From Caryophanales bacterium (GTDB lineage Bacteria; Bacillota_I; Bacilli_A; RFN20; CAG-449): DNA of 36,221 bases. The translations under genes were made by a program, and so were the position numbers. Numbering within the stretch: position 1 is the stretch's first letter; every line of letters begins with the position of its first letter. Below are positions 9,977-19,422 of this stretch, one piece after another. The stretch is taken from contig JAQXGN010000016.1 in the NCBI GenBank assembly GCA_029006735.1, forward strand, positions 1-36,221, read 5' to 3'. The notes below the pieces were generated by a model. The model did not search any database and was not told the origin of the DNA. It worked only from the letters and a program-made list of their open reading frames with translations.

Positions 9977-11092
9977 CTAGAAACCAAATACACTCATGAT
10001 ATTATCAAATGATGCATCAATACCAACATTAATTGCAAATTTACCAATATGACTATCCTTATAATTATTTTTAATTAATAATGATGCCTTAGAAACTTCA
10101 TCATTTCCACTAACACCATATCCTGCATTAAACACATAACCACCTAATTCACGAATGAAGTTATCTTTATCTAACCCATTATATGCTCCACCTTCAATAA
10201 GTGAAGAATGATTATCTCCTTTAGTCACATAATTACTTGTTGTAATAGAACTACCATCAACTAAATTAATCGCATAACTTGCATTAGCTTTATAAGCTTC
10301 AACTAATGATGTTGTTTCAAATACACTATATTTTGCTTTTAAAGATGATAACCAAACGCTATTTAATCCATTTTCATTTAATACAACAAAATCATATGTA
10401 TTTGAAGGAAGAACAGAAATCTTTCTTACACTAATAACTAATGCAGGTGAAGAAGAAACTGCTTTAATAGTAATTTCTTTTCTTTGTTCTTGTGAATCTT
10501 TTGCCTTAACTGAATATAATACTTCGCTAAAATACTTATTATTTGTATAATGATATACTTTTCTTTTTTCTGGTGTAGAATAATCAAAATCATTAAATAA
10601 GATATATTCGCCTTCATCAAAAGAGTATAAATCTATTTGTTCATCGATTTTTTCCCCATAATTAATTGCATCTTTATTGGAGAACATTAAAGAAGGATTC
10701 TCGACTAATTTAATTGGACGAACTAGACTATCTGCTTTTGATACATGTAAAGAATCATAACTAATATGACATTCAGAAGTTAATAAATATCTTCCGTAAG
10801 TTGCAATATCTGCTACTTCAAGATTATTATTTTTAGATTCTTCGTTCTTTGTAATATATTTATCATAAAGTAATAAAGAATTCTTTTCATTTTTTCCTAA
10901 TACAGTAATAACTGTTTTACTATCAACTACATTATGTAATTTCACAGCATCATAAATACTTTGAACTGTTAAAAAACCAACATATGCCAAAAGAAGTGCA
11001 TTAATAGTTATCAATACTCCTCTAATTCTTCTTTTTTGACGGAATTTTTTGTTCAATTCATCTTCTTTTTTTAATTCATCTAGTTCCTGCAT
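9977..11092 (-). CDS. Single-pass membrane-anchored extracytoplasmic protein, unknown function
   Basis: Intact 371-aa ORF; cytosolic K/R-rich N-terminus and one hydrophobic helix (GVLITINALLLAYVGFLTVQ). Confidence 0.65.
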   Translation of the reverse strand: MQELDELKKEDELNKKFRQKRRIRGVLITINALLLAYVGFLTVQSIYDAVKLHNVVDSKTVITVLGKNEKNSLLLYDKYITKNEESKNNNLEVADIATYGRYLLTSECHISYDSLHVSKADSLVRPIKLVENPSLMFSNKDAINYGEKIDEQIDLYSFDEGEYILFNDFDYSTPEKRKVYHYTNNKYFSEVLYSVKAKDSQEQRKEITIKAVSSSPALVISVRKISVLPSNTYDFVVLNENGLNSVWLSSLKAKYSVFETTSLVEAYKANASYAINLVDGSSITTSNYVTKGDNHSSLIEGGAYNGLDKDNFIRELGGYVFNAGYGVSGNDEVSKASLLIKNNYKDSHIGKFAINVGIDASFDNIMSVFGF

Positions 11093-11106
11093 GAAAATCC
11101 TCCGTA

Positions 11107-12492
11107 TTAATAATCCATATTACCATATGTTCTTGGGAATGGCTCAACATCACGGATATTATTAATACCACTTAAATACATCATAAATCTTTCAAATCCA
11201 ATACCAAAACCAGCATGTTTACAACCACCATATCTTCTCAAATCTAAATACCATTGATATTTTTCCATTGATAAATTGGATTCTTCCATCTTTCTTTTTA
11301 AGATATCATATCTTTCTTCTCTTTGTGATCCACCTACTAATTCTCCAACTCCAGGAACTAATAAATCACATGCTGCGACAGTTTTCCCATCATCATTTTC
11401 ACGCATATAAAATGATTTAATTTCCTTTGGATAATTAATAATGAATAATGGTCCTTTTGCAACAACTTCTGTCAAATATCTTTCATGTTCAGATTGTAAA
11501 TCCATACCCCATTCAATTCTTGATTCATCAAACTTATGACCATTCTTTACAGCTTCTTTTAAAATTTCAATTGCTTCAGTATATTCCATTTTCTTAAATG
11601 GAGTGTTGATCACATGATTTAATCTATCCATCAAAGTAGTATCAATTCTCTCATTGAAGAATTTCATTTCTTCAGGAGCATTTTCTAAACAATAATTAAT
11701 ACAATAAACAACACAATCTTCAATTAAAGCCATATCATCATCTAAATCAGCAAAAGCAATTTCTGGTTCAATCATCCAGAATTCTGAAGCATGAGTTCTA
11801 GTTGAAGATTTTTCACTTCTAAATGTTGGTCCAAAAGTATAAACATCACGGAAAGCCATTGCAAATGCTTCAACATGAATTTGTCCTGATCCAGATAATA
11901 ATGTAGGTTTTCCAAAATAACTATTTGGATTTTTAAAATCAGTCGCGACATGGAACATATCATCACCTTCACAAGTAATACCTGTCAATAATGGAGTATG
12001 AACATAAACGAATCCTTGATCTTGGAAGAATTCATGAATTGCCATTGATAAAACACTTCTTAATCTAAATACTGCATTAAATGTATTTGTTCTAGGTCTT
12101 AAATGGCCAATCTCTCTTAAATATTCAAAAGAATGTCTTTTCTTTTGTAATGGATAAGATGGATCTACCGCTCCTTCTAATTCAATTGATTTTACTTGAA
12201 TTTCAAATGGTTGTTTGCCATTTGGAGTAAGAACAAATTTGCCTTTTACATCAATCGCAGTTCCTGTTAAATAGTGAGATACTTCATCATGATTATCTAA
12301 TTCACTAGTATAGACAAGTTGAACATTCTTAAAATAAGTTCCATCGTTTAATTCAATAAACCCAATAGAACCATTATCTCTATTCGTTTTTATCCAACCT
12401 TCTAATTCAACTTCGTCGATGAGATCAATTTGCATAACATCTCCAAAGTTTACTGCTTCGTATAATTCTCTTACTGTTTTAAATTCTTCCAT
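11107..12492 (-). CDS. asnS: Asparaginyl-tRNA synthetase
   Basis: Class II aaRS motifs: ...RSEKSSTRTHASEFWMIEPEIAF...GGSQREERYDIL...GFGIGFERFMMYLSGINNIRDVEPFPRTYGN. Confidence 0.95.
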   Translation of the reverse strand: MEEFKTVRELYEAVNFGDVMQIDLIDEVELEGWIKTNRDNGSIGFIELNDGTYFKNVQLVYTSELDNHDEVSHYLTGTAIDVKGKFVLTPNGKQPFEIQVKSIELEGAVDPSYPLQKKRHSFEYLREIGHLRPRTNTFNAVFRLRSVLSMAIHEFFQDQGFVYVHTPLLTGITCEGDDMFHVATDFKNPNSYFGKPTLLSGSGQIHVEAFAMAFRDVYTFGPTFRSEKSSTRTHASEFWMIEPEIAFADLDDDMALIEDCVVYCINYCLENAPEEMKFFNERIDTTLMDRLNHVINTPFKKMEYTEAIEILKEAVKNGHKFDESRIEWGMDLQSEHERYLTEVVAKGPLFIINYPKEIKSFYMRENDDGKTVAACDLLVPGVGELVGGSQREERYDILKRKMEESNLSMEKYQWYLDLRRYGGCKHAGFGIGFERFMMYLSGINNIRDVEPFPRTYGNMDY

Positions 12493-12730
12493 AAAACACC
12501 TCCAAATAAGTTAGAAATATTTGCCTGTAATTTATTATACAATTAATAAATTATTATTAATAGTCATTTTTACATTTTACTCTTTTACTTTAATAAATTC
12601 ATTAAAAAGTACCAAAATTTTATTTATATCATTATTGTTCAATTTAATCAAAATTAATTATTTTAATAATGTTTAGACATTTTTTAAATAATCAACGAAT
12701 TATACATATGAAGGAAAAAAGGAGGATTTT

Positions 12731-14488
12731 ATGAAAAAGTTATTATTATGTTTTCTTTCAACATGTACAGTTTTCTCTTTTCTACAAGTAAATAAAAGTC
12801 CAATTAAATCATTACTCGCAGAAGAAGTTAGTGTCGATTATACGAATAAAGCACATCAAATGTGGCAAGTACAAGATACAGCCAAAAATCTATTAATGGG
12901 AAATTCTATTTATAATTATTACACTGCTGAAGCTAGATTATTTCAATCAATAAGATTAAAAAAAGCAAAATCAAATTATTTCACATTATGTATTGAGTTT
13001 AGTGAAGATATAGCTGAGCACACATTCGAACAAGGTGAATTACATTTTAACATTGTTGATGATGATGGAGGAGTATTCCTTTCGGTAAATACACGCTTAT
13101 CAACTCTTGAAGAAATCAATCAAGACATTATGTCTAATAAACTTTATTTTAAAGCAATCGGAAATAAAGCGTTTTTTCAAATAAATACTACGACTGCGCC
13201 TGAATATATTATTTTTAGAGGAGGAGAATATGGTATCGCTAATTCCTTCAATTTTAAAATGGATACCAATGACTTAGAAGGAAAAGTAGTCAGATCAATG
13301 TTATATGATGGGAAAATAGAAGATTATTCTTATGAACCTTCACAATATGGAATTGGAAAATATTCAACTCAAATCTACAATAATGGCAGTTCTTTTTCTT
13401 ATGTAATTGATTATGATAACTTATTAACTTTAGATGATATATTATCAAATATTACCGCATTTGATTATTATGGCAAAAAGGAATTAGAAAAAGTAGTAGA
13501 AGAAGATACCTATACAAATGCGATTCACGAAAATAAATTAGGCGAGTTTTCAGCGAAAATCTCTGCTACAAGCGATGATAATATAAAATCATATTTAAAC
13601 TTGAATCTTCAAATAGTAGATACTACCGCCCCAGTTATCACTGGTGAAACAAATATTGTTATTTCCTATCTGGATATGCCATCAAATGGGGCAATCAATC
13701 TCAACGATTATATATTTGGTTTAGATAATCATGATGGAAAATTATCATTAGACGAAAGCTGTACTACTTATTATCCTACTTTATTTACGAAAAATGTTGT
13801 TAATATAAGTTCAACAGATTCATCAGGAAATAAAGCAGAAACAAAAGTAAATATCACTATCGTCGATGATGTTTATCCTACAATTGAAGGGCCAGATACT
13901 ATTGAGGTATATCAATATGAATATAATTCTGCACAGGATTTACTAAAAAATTATACTATTTCAGATGGAGATGGCTCAGGCATTAAAAGGCAAACAGTTA
14001 AGAATGATAATTATACATACAATAAAGATAAACCTGGCTCATATACTGTTACTTTAGTCGCAATTGATAATTCTGGAAATGAAACAACAAAAGATATTAC
14101 AGTGATTGTCAAAAACACAATAGGACCAGTATTCTTTATTAATGCTAATTCACTAGAAATAACAAATTCTTCTTTATTGTCCGCTGAACAAGTCATAAAT
14201 AAATTAATGTTAAATTGTTCAATCGCAGAAAAGAAATATCAAAACGTAGAATACATCACGAAAAATTATATAGAAAACTATAATAAGATAGGACAATATG
14301 AAACAGAAATTGTATGTTATGATTATCAAGGAAATCGTGATTATTATTTAGTTACCTTAAAAGTAACAAAAGATAAAGAAAGTAACTTCTTTTCTAAAAC
14401 ATGGAAATCTATTAAAAATTTCTTTATAAACATTGGTTTGTTCTTCAAAGATTTATGGAATAATTTCAAATCATTATTTTCTAAATAA
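12731..14488 (+). CDS. Secreted Ig-like-domain surface protein with an amphipathic C-terminal tail
   Basis: Signal peptide; 'DTTAPVITG...SSTDSSGNKAETKVNITIVDD' and 'PGSYTVTLVAIDNSGNETTKDITVIVK' resemble DUF5011/bacterial Ig-like repeats; C-terminus FFSKTWKSIKNFFINIGLFFKDLWNNFKSLFSK. Confidence 0.7.
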   Translation: MKKLLLCFLSTCTVFSFLQVNKSPIKSLLAEEVSVDYTNKAHQMWQVQDTAKNLLMGNSIYNYYTAEARLFQSIRLKKAKSNYFTLCIEFSEDIAEHTFEQGELHFNIVDDDGGVFLSVNTRLSTLEEINQDIMSNKLYFKAIGNKAFFQINTTTAPEYIIFRGGEYGIANSFNFKMDTNDLEGKVVRSMLYDGKIEDYSYEPSQYGIGKYSTQIYNNGSSFSYVIDYDNLLTLDDILSNITAFDYYGKKELEKVVEEDTYTNAIHENKLGEFSAKISATSDDNIKSYLNLNLQIVDTTAPVITGETNIVISYLDMPSNGAINLNDYIFGLDNHDGKLSLDESCTTYYPTLFTKNVVNISSTDSSGNKAETKVNITIVDDVYPTIEGPDTIEVYQYEYNSAQDLLKNYTISDGDGSGIKRQTVKNDNYTYNKDKPGSYTVTLVAIDNSGNETTKDITVIVKNTIGPVFFINANSLEITNSSLLSAEQVINKLMLNCSIAEKKYQNVEYITKNYIENYNKIGQYETEIVCYDYQGNRDYYLVTLKVTKDKESNFFSKTWKSIKNFFINIGLFFKDLWNNFKSLFSK

Positions 14489-14532
14489 TGTAAATTTTTT
14501 TCACTTCCCTTATAATAAGTGTGGTGATAAAA

Positions 14533-15363
14533 ATGTCAATACTTAAATGCCCAGTATGTAATCAATTACTATTTCGAATCAATAATGCATATAAATGTTC
14601 AATGAATCATTCATATGATATCGCAAAAAAGAATTATGTTAATCTAACTTTAGCGAATCAAGGTCATCATCTAAATGAAGGTGACTCCAAAGATATGATT
14701 ATCGCTCGTAAAAGATTTCTCGAAAGTGAAAAATATGGATGTTTAAAAAATAATTTAATTAGTATTATATCTAAACTAAGTAACCATAATTCTATCTTTA
14801 CCGACATTGCTTGTGGAAATGGGTATTATACAAATAGCATTCATCAATCAATAAATAAAGATAATGATTTTTATACATTAGGAATTGATATATCAAAGCA
14901 TGCTATTATCCAATCTTCGTCTAGTAGAAATCTTTTATCTTTATCAAATATTGATTATGTTATTGGTAATATGGATTATTTACCTATTATGAGTGATAGT
15001 GTTGATATTTTATTAAATTGTTTCGCACCAATAAACGAAAAAGAGTTCTATCGAGTTTTAAAATCTAATGGATATTTTATTAGAGTATTACCTGGAGTAT
15101 ATCATTTATATGAGTTAAAAGATTTCTTATATGAAAATGTTCATCTTAATATTCCTAAGGAAGAGAATATCAACGGATTTAATAAGATCGATGAAATTAA
15201 TTTAGAAGATATGATTGAACTTAATAATGAACAGATAAATGACTTATTTACAATGACTCCTTATTATTACAAAACAAGTAAAGAAGCATATAATAGACTA
15301 AAATCTTTAAACTATTTAAAAACCAGAATATCTTTTACAATTCGCATATATCAAAAAATCTAA
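14533..15363 (+). CDS. rlmA: 23S rRNA (guanine) methyltransferase, RlmA family
   Basis: Zinc ribbon CPVCNQLLFRINNAYKCSMNHSYDIAKKNYVNL plus SAM-binding IACGNGYYT. Start ATG 14533 preferred over the GTG at 14521. Confidence 0.8.
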   Translation: MSILKCPVCNQLLFRINNAYKCSMNHSYDIAKKNYVNLTLANQGHHLNEGDSKDMIIARKRFLESEKYGCLKNNLISIISKLSNHNSIFTDIACGNGYYTNSIHQSINKDNDFYTLGIDISKHAIIQSSSSRNLLSLSNIDYVIGNMDYLPIMSDSVDILLNCFAPINEKEFYRVLKSNGYFIRVLPGVYHLYELKDFLYENVHLNIPKEENINGFNKIDEINLEDMIELNNEQINDLFTMTPYYYKTSKEAYNRLKSLNYLKTRISFTIRIYQKI

Positions 15364-15367
15364 TGAT

Positions 15368-15391
15368 AATGATTTAGTCATTCTCTTTTTT
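15368..15391 (+). terminator. Intrinsic terminator after the rlmA-like gene
   Basis: AATGA-TTTAG-TCATT followed by CTCTTTTTTT. Confidence 0.5.
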
Positions 15392-15434
15392 TAAAAAAGC
15401 CTCTTAGAATAATCAATCTAAGAGGTTTTATTTT
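15392..15434. terminator. Bidirectional terminator
   Basis: AAAAAAGCCTCTTAGA...TCTAAGAGGTTTTATTTT. Confidence 0.75.
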
Positions 15435-16113
15435 ATTTTTTGTTTTTCTTCTTTAATTCAAAATAGAATAATTTTTTTACATCTTCCCCATCAAGGAAAG
15501 GATAAAGTTTATCTATATCAAGATTTGAAAATTTCCCATTAATATATTCATCAACTAAAATAGATAAACAATCTTCCGATACAAAATTTGCCATCTCAAT
15601 ATTTATTTCACCTTCTTTTTTCATTTGATATAAGAATAATTGATCACAATCATCATCATCTAGAAAAGGCATAATCGCGACCGGGTCAAGATCTTTAAAA
15701 TCTTCATCTCCAGAACAAATTTTTCCAACCATTTCATGAATATCTTCTTCATCCATAAATGGTAATATTTTTACTAATTTTTTTGTTAATTCACTAGATG
15801 TTTCTTTGTTATACCATTTTTTAGTTGAATTAACTCCTTTAATAACTTCATCTTTAATACTATTTGCTAATTTTTGAATTTCAGATTCAAAGTTATCAAG
15901 TGTTTTTTTAAATTTACTTTGTTTATTTAAATTATCTCTTTCTTTTTGACGATAAGAAGCTCTTTCTTGTTTTCTTTTTTCATACATTTCTTTGTATATG
16001 TTATCTTCTTCAAAAGTAACTTCTTCATCTATTTCTACATCATCTTGGTTATTTACTTCAACATCAATAACATCCTGATTTGCTTTATTTTTTTTGAATA
16101 AATGCCAATTCAT
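15433..16113 (-). CDS. Acidic protein with repeated 'PF(L/M)DxxD' modules, unknown function
   Basis: LPFMDEEDI, MPFLDDDDC and YPFLDGEDV modules; overlaps the upstream XRE gene by 29 nt. Confidence 0.65.
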   Translation of the reverse strand: MNWHLFKKNKANQDVIDVEVNNQDDVEIDEEVTFEEDNIYKEMYEKRKQERASYRQKERDNLNKQSKFKKTLDNFESEIQKLANSIKDEVIKGVNSTKKWYNKETSSELTKKLVKILPFMDEEDIHEMVGKICSGDEDFKDLDPVAIMPFLDDDDCDQLFLYQMKKEGEINIEMANFVSEDCLSILVDEYINGKFSNLDIDKLYPFLDGEDVKKLFYFELKKKNKK

Positions 16114-16567
16114 ATAGTTGCCCTCCTAATAAAAATCTTTGTTCGCTCGGTGTTAACTTAAATACTAATTCTTGCAAGTCACATTTAATTTTTTCTTCTT
16201 TGATTGCTTTTAAAATTGTTAATCTTTCTACAGGTGACATCTGATAAAAAACATCACTTAGGTTTACTATTAATTCATTTTTTATAATCTGATTTATTAT
16301 AAATTCTCGATTATAACCTTTGAAAATATCATTTGGATCCACTTCGATTTTTTCATTGTCATTCAAACATAATAAATCCTCAAAAGAAACATTAAAAAAA
16401 TTGCATAATTCAAGTAACGTATCCGTGCTAGGAGCAGAAGTACCATTTTCCCATTTCGACAATGCTTGTCTTGTGACAAATAATCTATCTGCAAGTTCTT
16501 CTTGAGATAAATTTATTTGTTTACGATATTTACTTATTTTTTTACCGACTTTTGTAAAATCTATCAT
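16085..16567 (-). CDS. XRE-family HTH transcriptional regulator
   Basis: VGKKISKYRKQINLSQEELADRLFVTRQALSKWENGTSAPSTDTLLELCNFFNVSFEDLL; RBS GGAAAGGAGG. Confidence 0.9.
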   Translation of the reverse strand: MIDFTKVGKKISKYRKQINLSQEELADRLFVTRQALSKWENGTSAPSTDTLLELCNFFNVSFEDLLCLNDNEKIEVDPNDIFKGYNREFIINQIIKNELIVNLSDVFYQMSPVERLTILKAIKEEKIKCDLQELVFKLTPSEQRFLLGGQLYELAFIQKK

Positions 16568-16622
16568 AATGGTTACCTCCTTTCCTAATTCTAATTGTAT
16601 AGATAATTAAGCCATAAATCAC

Positions 16623-16637
16623 GCAACAGGTAGTTGC
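16623..16637. promoter_or_regulatory. Inverted repeat GCAAC-AGGTA-GTTGC upstream of the XRE gene, possible operator
   Basis: Perfect 5-bp arms with 5-bp spacer, about 55 bp upstream of the XRE start codon. Confidence 0.35.
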
Positions 16638-16654
16638 AAATAATACGAACTAAA

Positions 16655-17635
16655 TTACACTTCTTTTTTAATAAAACTATAATCAATAAAACGAATGTAT
16701 TCTTCATTTGCTTTTAATATATCTAAAGAAAGATTACAATCTTCTGGTTCTAAAGCAATTCCGCGATATACTTTTTTATTTGTACTAATAAAAGCAAAAT
16801 CATCACCATAATTATCAGTATATATTTGTATTCCCGAAAAATTAGTTTGTATTCTTAATTCATAATTATCTGTTGATAAAATTACTTTATCTTTAATATC
16901 ATCTAAACAAAATATGTAATGATAATCATATCCTAATGCGTTTTTTGCAATAGTTGAAGCTTTAAGTAAATCATTTTTTATCTGTTTTGCCTTATAAAAA
17001 CTAATAAAATCAGGAGTTAATTCTATTTTATTTGGAACTAGATTATCTAATGGGTGAACATACTCTTTTGCATCAATATATAAGGTCATATTATTAATAT
17101 CTTCTTCATTTAAGCAAAGAAATAAATGATTTGTGAAATTAACTTTTGTATCTTTATCTGATTTTGCTTTAATTTCCAATAATAATTTATTATTCTCTCT
17201 ATATAATGTATAAATAATATTAATATCTAAATTACCTGGAAATCCCCCTTCTAAATCGGCAGAAAAATAATGGAAAATCACTTTAATGTCTTCATCTGAT
17301 TCTTCAATATGATAATCAAATTTTTTAAATCCAAAACAAGCATGTCCACTATGAAGACAATTACCTAATTCATTTTTTTCTAATTGATATCTTTCATTTC
17401 CAATAGTTAAAATACCATCTTTAATACGATTAGTAATTCTTCCCATTATCTTTCCATGATTTTGACCAAATGCAAAAAAATCATCATAGTTTTTATGAGT
17501 TAGAGTCATTATCTTATCATCAAAATATATAGAATATATCGATGCACCAAAAGAAGATAATGTAACTTTTAAGTTTGCATCATTCTTTATTGTAATAAAA
17601 GCATAATTTTTATATTTTTCTTCTCTATATTCCAT
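16655..17635 (-). CDS. Aldose 1-epimerase family protein (GalM-like)
   Basis: FGASIYSIYFDDK, GRITNRIKDGILTIGNERYQLEKNELGNCLHSG, ALEPEDCN; likely start MEYREEKY (17635). Confidence 0.85.
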   Translation of the reverse strand: MEYREEKYKNYAFITIKNDANLKVTLSSFGASIYSIYFDDKIMTLTHKNYDDFFAFGQNHGKIMGRITNRIKDGILTIGNERYQLEKNELGNCLHSGHACFGFKKFDYHIEESDEDIKVIFHYFSADLEGGFPGNLDINIIYTLYRENNKLLLEIKAKSDKDTKVNFTNHLFLCLNEEDINNMTLYIDAKEYVHPLDNLVPNKIELTPDFISFYKAKQIKNDLLKASTIAKNALGYDYHYIFCLDDIKDKVILSTDNYELRIQTNFSGIQIYTDNYGDDFAFISTNKKVYRGIALEPEDCNLSLDILKANEEYIRFIDYSFIKKEV

Positions 17636-17672
17636 AAAATAATCTCCGCAAGTAAATAATATCATCTTTATA

Positions 17673-17711
17673 TAAAAAAATGATGTGAAAAATTTATTTC
17701 TTCACATCATT
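17673..17711 (-). terminator. Intrinsic terminator after the phosphohexomutase gene
   Basis: Minus strand AATGATGTGAA...TTCACATCATTTTTTT. Confidence 0.75.
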
Positions 17712-17721
17712 CGTATCATAA

Positions 17722-19422
17722 TTAAAGACCTAATTGTTTTAAAATGTCATTATGCATTGCATCTGGTTTTGCATCAACTTCTGCTTGTGATTTACCAATA
17801 ACTCCATAATAGAATTTACATTTTGGTTCTGTTCCAGAAGGTCTAATTGCAATATTTGATCCATCTTGGAAATAGATTTTAACTAAATCTGTTGATGGTA
17901 AATCAATTGTTTTAATTAAATTACCATTTCCATCAACAACTTTAGAAGATTTATAATCCTCTGTATATGCAACTTTCATACCTAATACTTCTTTTAATGG
18001 TGAAGTTCTTAAGCCAAGCATAATTGAATCCATCTTTGCTTGTCCATTTTGTCCTTCAAAATAGATTGAGAATAATTTATCTTTATGGTAACCGAACTTT
18101 TGTTGTAATTCTTCATAAACAACATCAAGAGTCTTACCTTGTAAACGATAATAATTAACCATTTCTGCCATCATCATACAAGCTTGTAGTGAATCTTTAT
18201 CTCTAACAAATGGAGCTAAAACATAGCCATATGATTCTTCATACCCAAATTCAAATACTTTTTCTTTAGTAATCTCATAATGTTTCATTTTATCGCCAAT
18301 CCATTTGAAACCAGTTAATACTGATTCAGTAGATAAACCATATGATCTAGCAATATCTGCACCAAAGGAAGAAGTAACAACAGAATCAAATACAACGCCA
18401 TTTTCATGTAATAAACCATGTCTTTTTCTTTCTTGCATTACATAATTAATTAATAAAGCACCTGTTTGATTTCCTGTATATAATACATATTCTCCATCTT
18501 TATTTTTGATGACAATACCACATCTATCCGCATCAGGATCTGTACACATAATTACATCAGCATCGATTCTTTTTGCATATTCAATAGCTAAATCATATGC
18601 ACAAGGAATTTCTGGGTTTGGTGATTTTGTTCCACCAAATAATGGATCATGATTACATTGTTCTTTTACATATGTAACTGTATATCCTAATTCTTTAAAT
18701 AAACGTTCTGCAACTTCTAAAGAAGCACCATGTTGTGGAGTAAATACAATTTTAAAATCTTTTTTATCTAAATCTGGATTTAATAAAATGGATTTAACAT
18801 GAGCAATGAAGTCATCATCAACTTCTTTTCCTAATGTAACGATTTCTCCTTTAGGAGTAAAATCACCAAATTCTGTATCAAGTTCACTACCCATTTCATT
18901 AATCAAATCAATGTATGGTTGAATCTTTTCAGGAGTTAATTGACATCCTTCTTCATCATATACTTTATAGCCATTATATTCTTTTGGGTTATGAGAAGCA
19001 GTAATCATAATACCTCCTGCTGCATGCATTTTTCTAACTGCAAATGATAATTCCGGTGTTGCTCTTAAATCATCAAAGATATATACTTTAATACCAAAAC
19101 TTGCTAACATTTTAGCAGCTTCTAATGTAAATTCACGAGAGTATAAACGATTATCATGAGAAATACAAACACCTTTTTCTCTATTAGCTGGATCATTATT
19201 AATTAAAAATCTAGCGAAAGCATTTGAAACTTTACGAATAATATAAACATTTAATCTGTTACTTCCTGGTCCAAGAACGCCTCTAATACCCGCTGTACCA
19301 AATTCTAAATCACGATAAAATGCATCATTAATTTCTTCTTCATTATAAGAAAGAAGTTGCTTTCTTAAATCATCATTTAAATCTGCTTTTAACCATTTTT
19401 CATATTTTTCTTTTACTGTCAT
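17722..19422 (-). CDS. Phosphoglucomutase/phosphomannomutase (alpha-D-phosphohexomutase)
   Basis: FGTAGIRGVLGPG, GIMITASHNPKEYNGYKVY, DPDADRCGIV, RPSGTEPKCKFY. Confidence 0.95.
   Translation of the reverse strand: MTVKEKYEKWLKADLNDDLRKQLLSYNEEEINDAFYRDLEFGTAGIRGVLGPGSNRLNVYIIRKVSNAFARFLINNDPANREKGVCISHDNRLYSREFTLEAAKMLASFGIKVYIFDDLRATPELSFAVRKMHAAGGIMITASHNPKEYNGYKVYDEEGCQLTPEKIQPYIDLINEMGSELDTEFGDFTPKGEIVTLGKEVDDDFIAHVKSILLNPDLDKKDFKIVFTPQHGASLEVAERLFKELGYTVTYVKEQCNHDPLFGGTKSPNPEIPCAYDLAIEYAKRIDADVIMCTDPDADRCGIVIKNKDGEYVLYTGNQTGALLINYVMQERKRHGLLHENGVVFDSVVTSSFGADIARSYGLSTESVLTGFKWIGDKMKHYEITKEKVFEFGYEESYGYVLAPFVRDKDSLQACMMMAEMVNYYRLQGKTLDVVYEELQQKFGYHKDKLFSIYFEGQNGQAKMDSIMLGLRTSPLKEVLGMKVAYTEDYKSSKVVDGNGNLIKTIDLPSTDLVKIYFQDGSNIAIRPSGTEPKCKFYYGVIGKSQAEVDAKPDAMHNDILKQLGL

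Noticed and set aside
12493-12730. T-box riboswitch upstream of asnS
   Set aside because: No AGGGTGGNACCGCG-like antiterminator motif or structured leader; only a short AT-rich leader with a TATAAT-like element.
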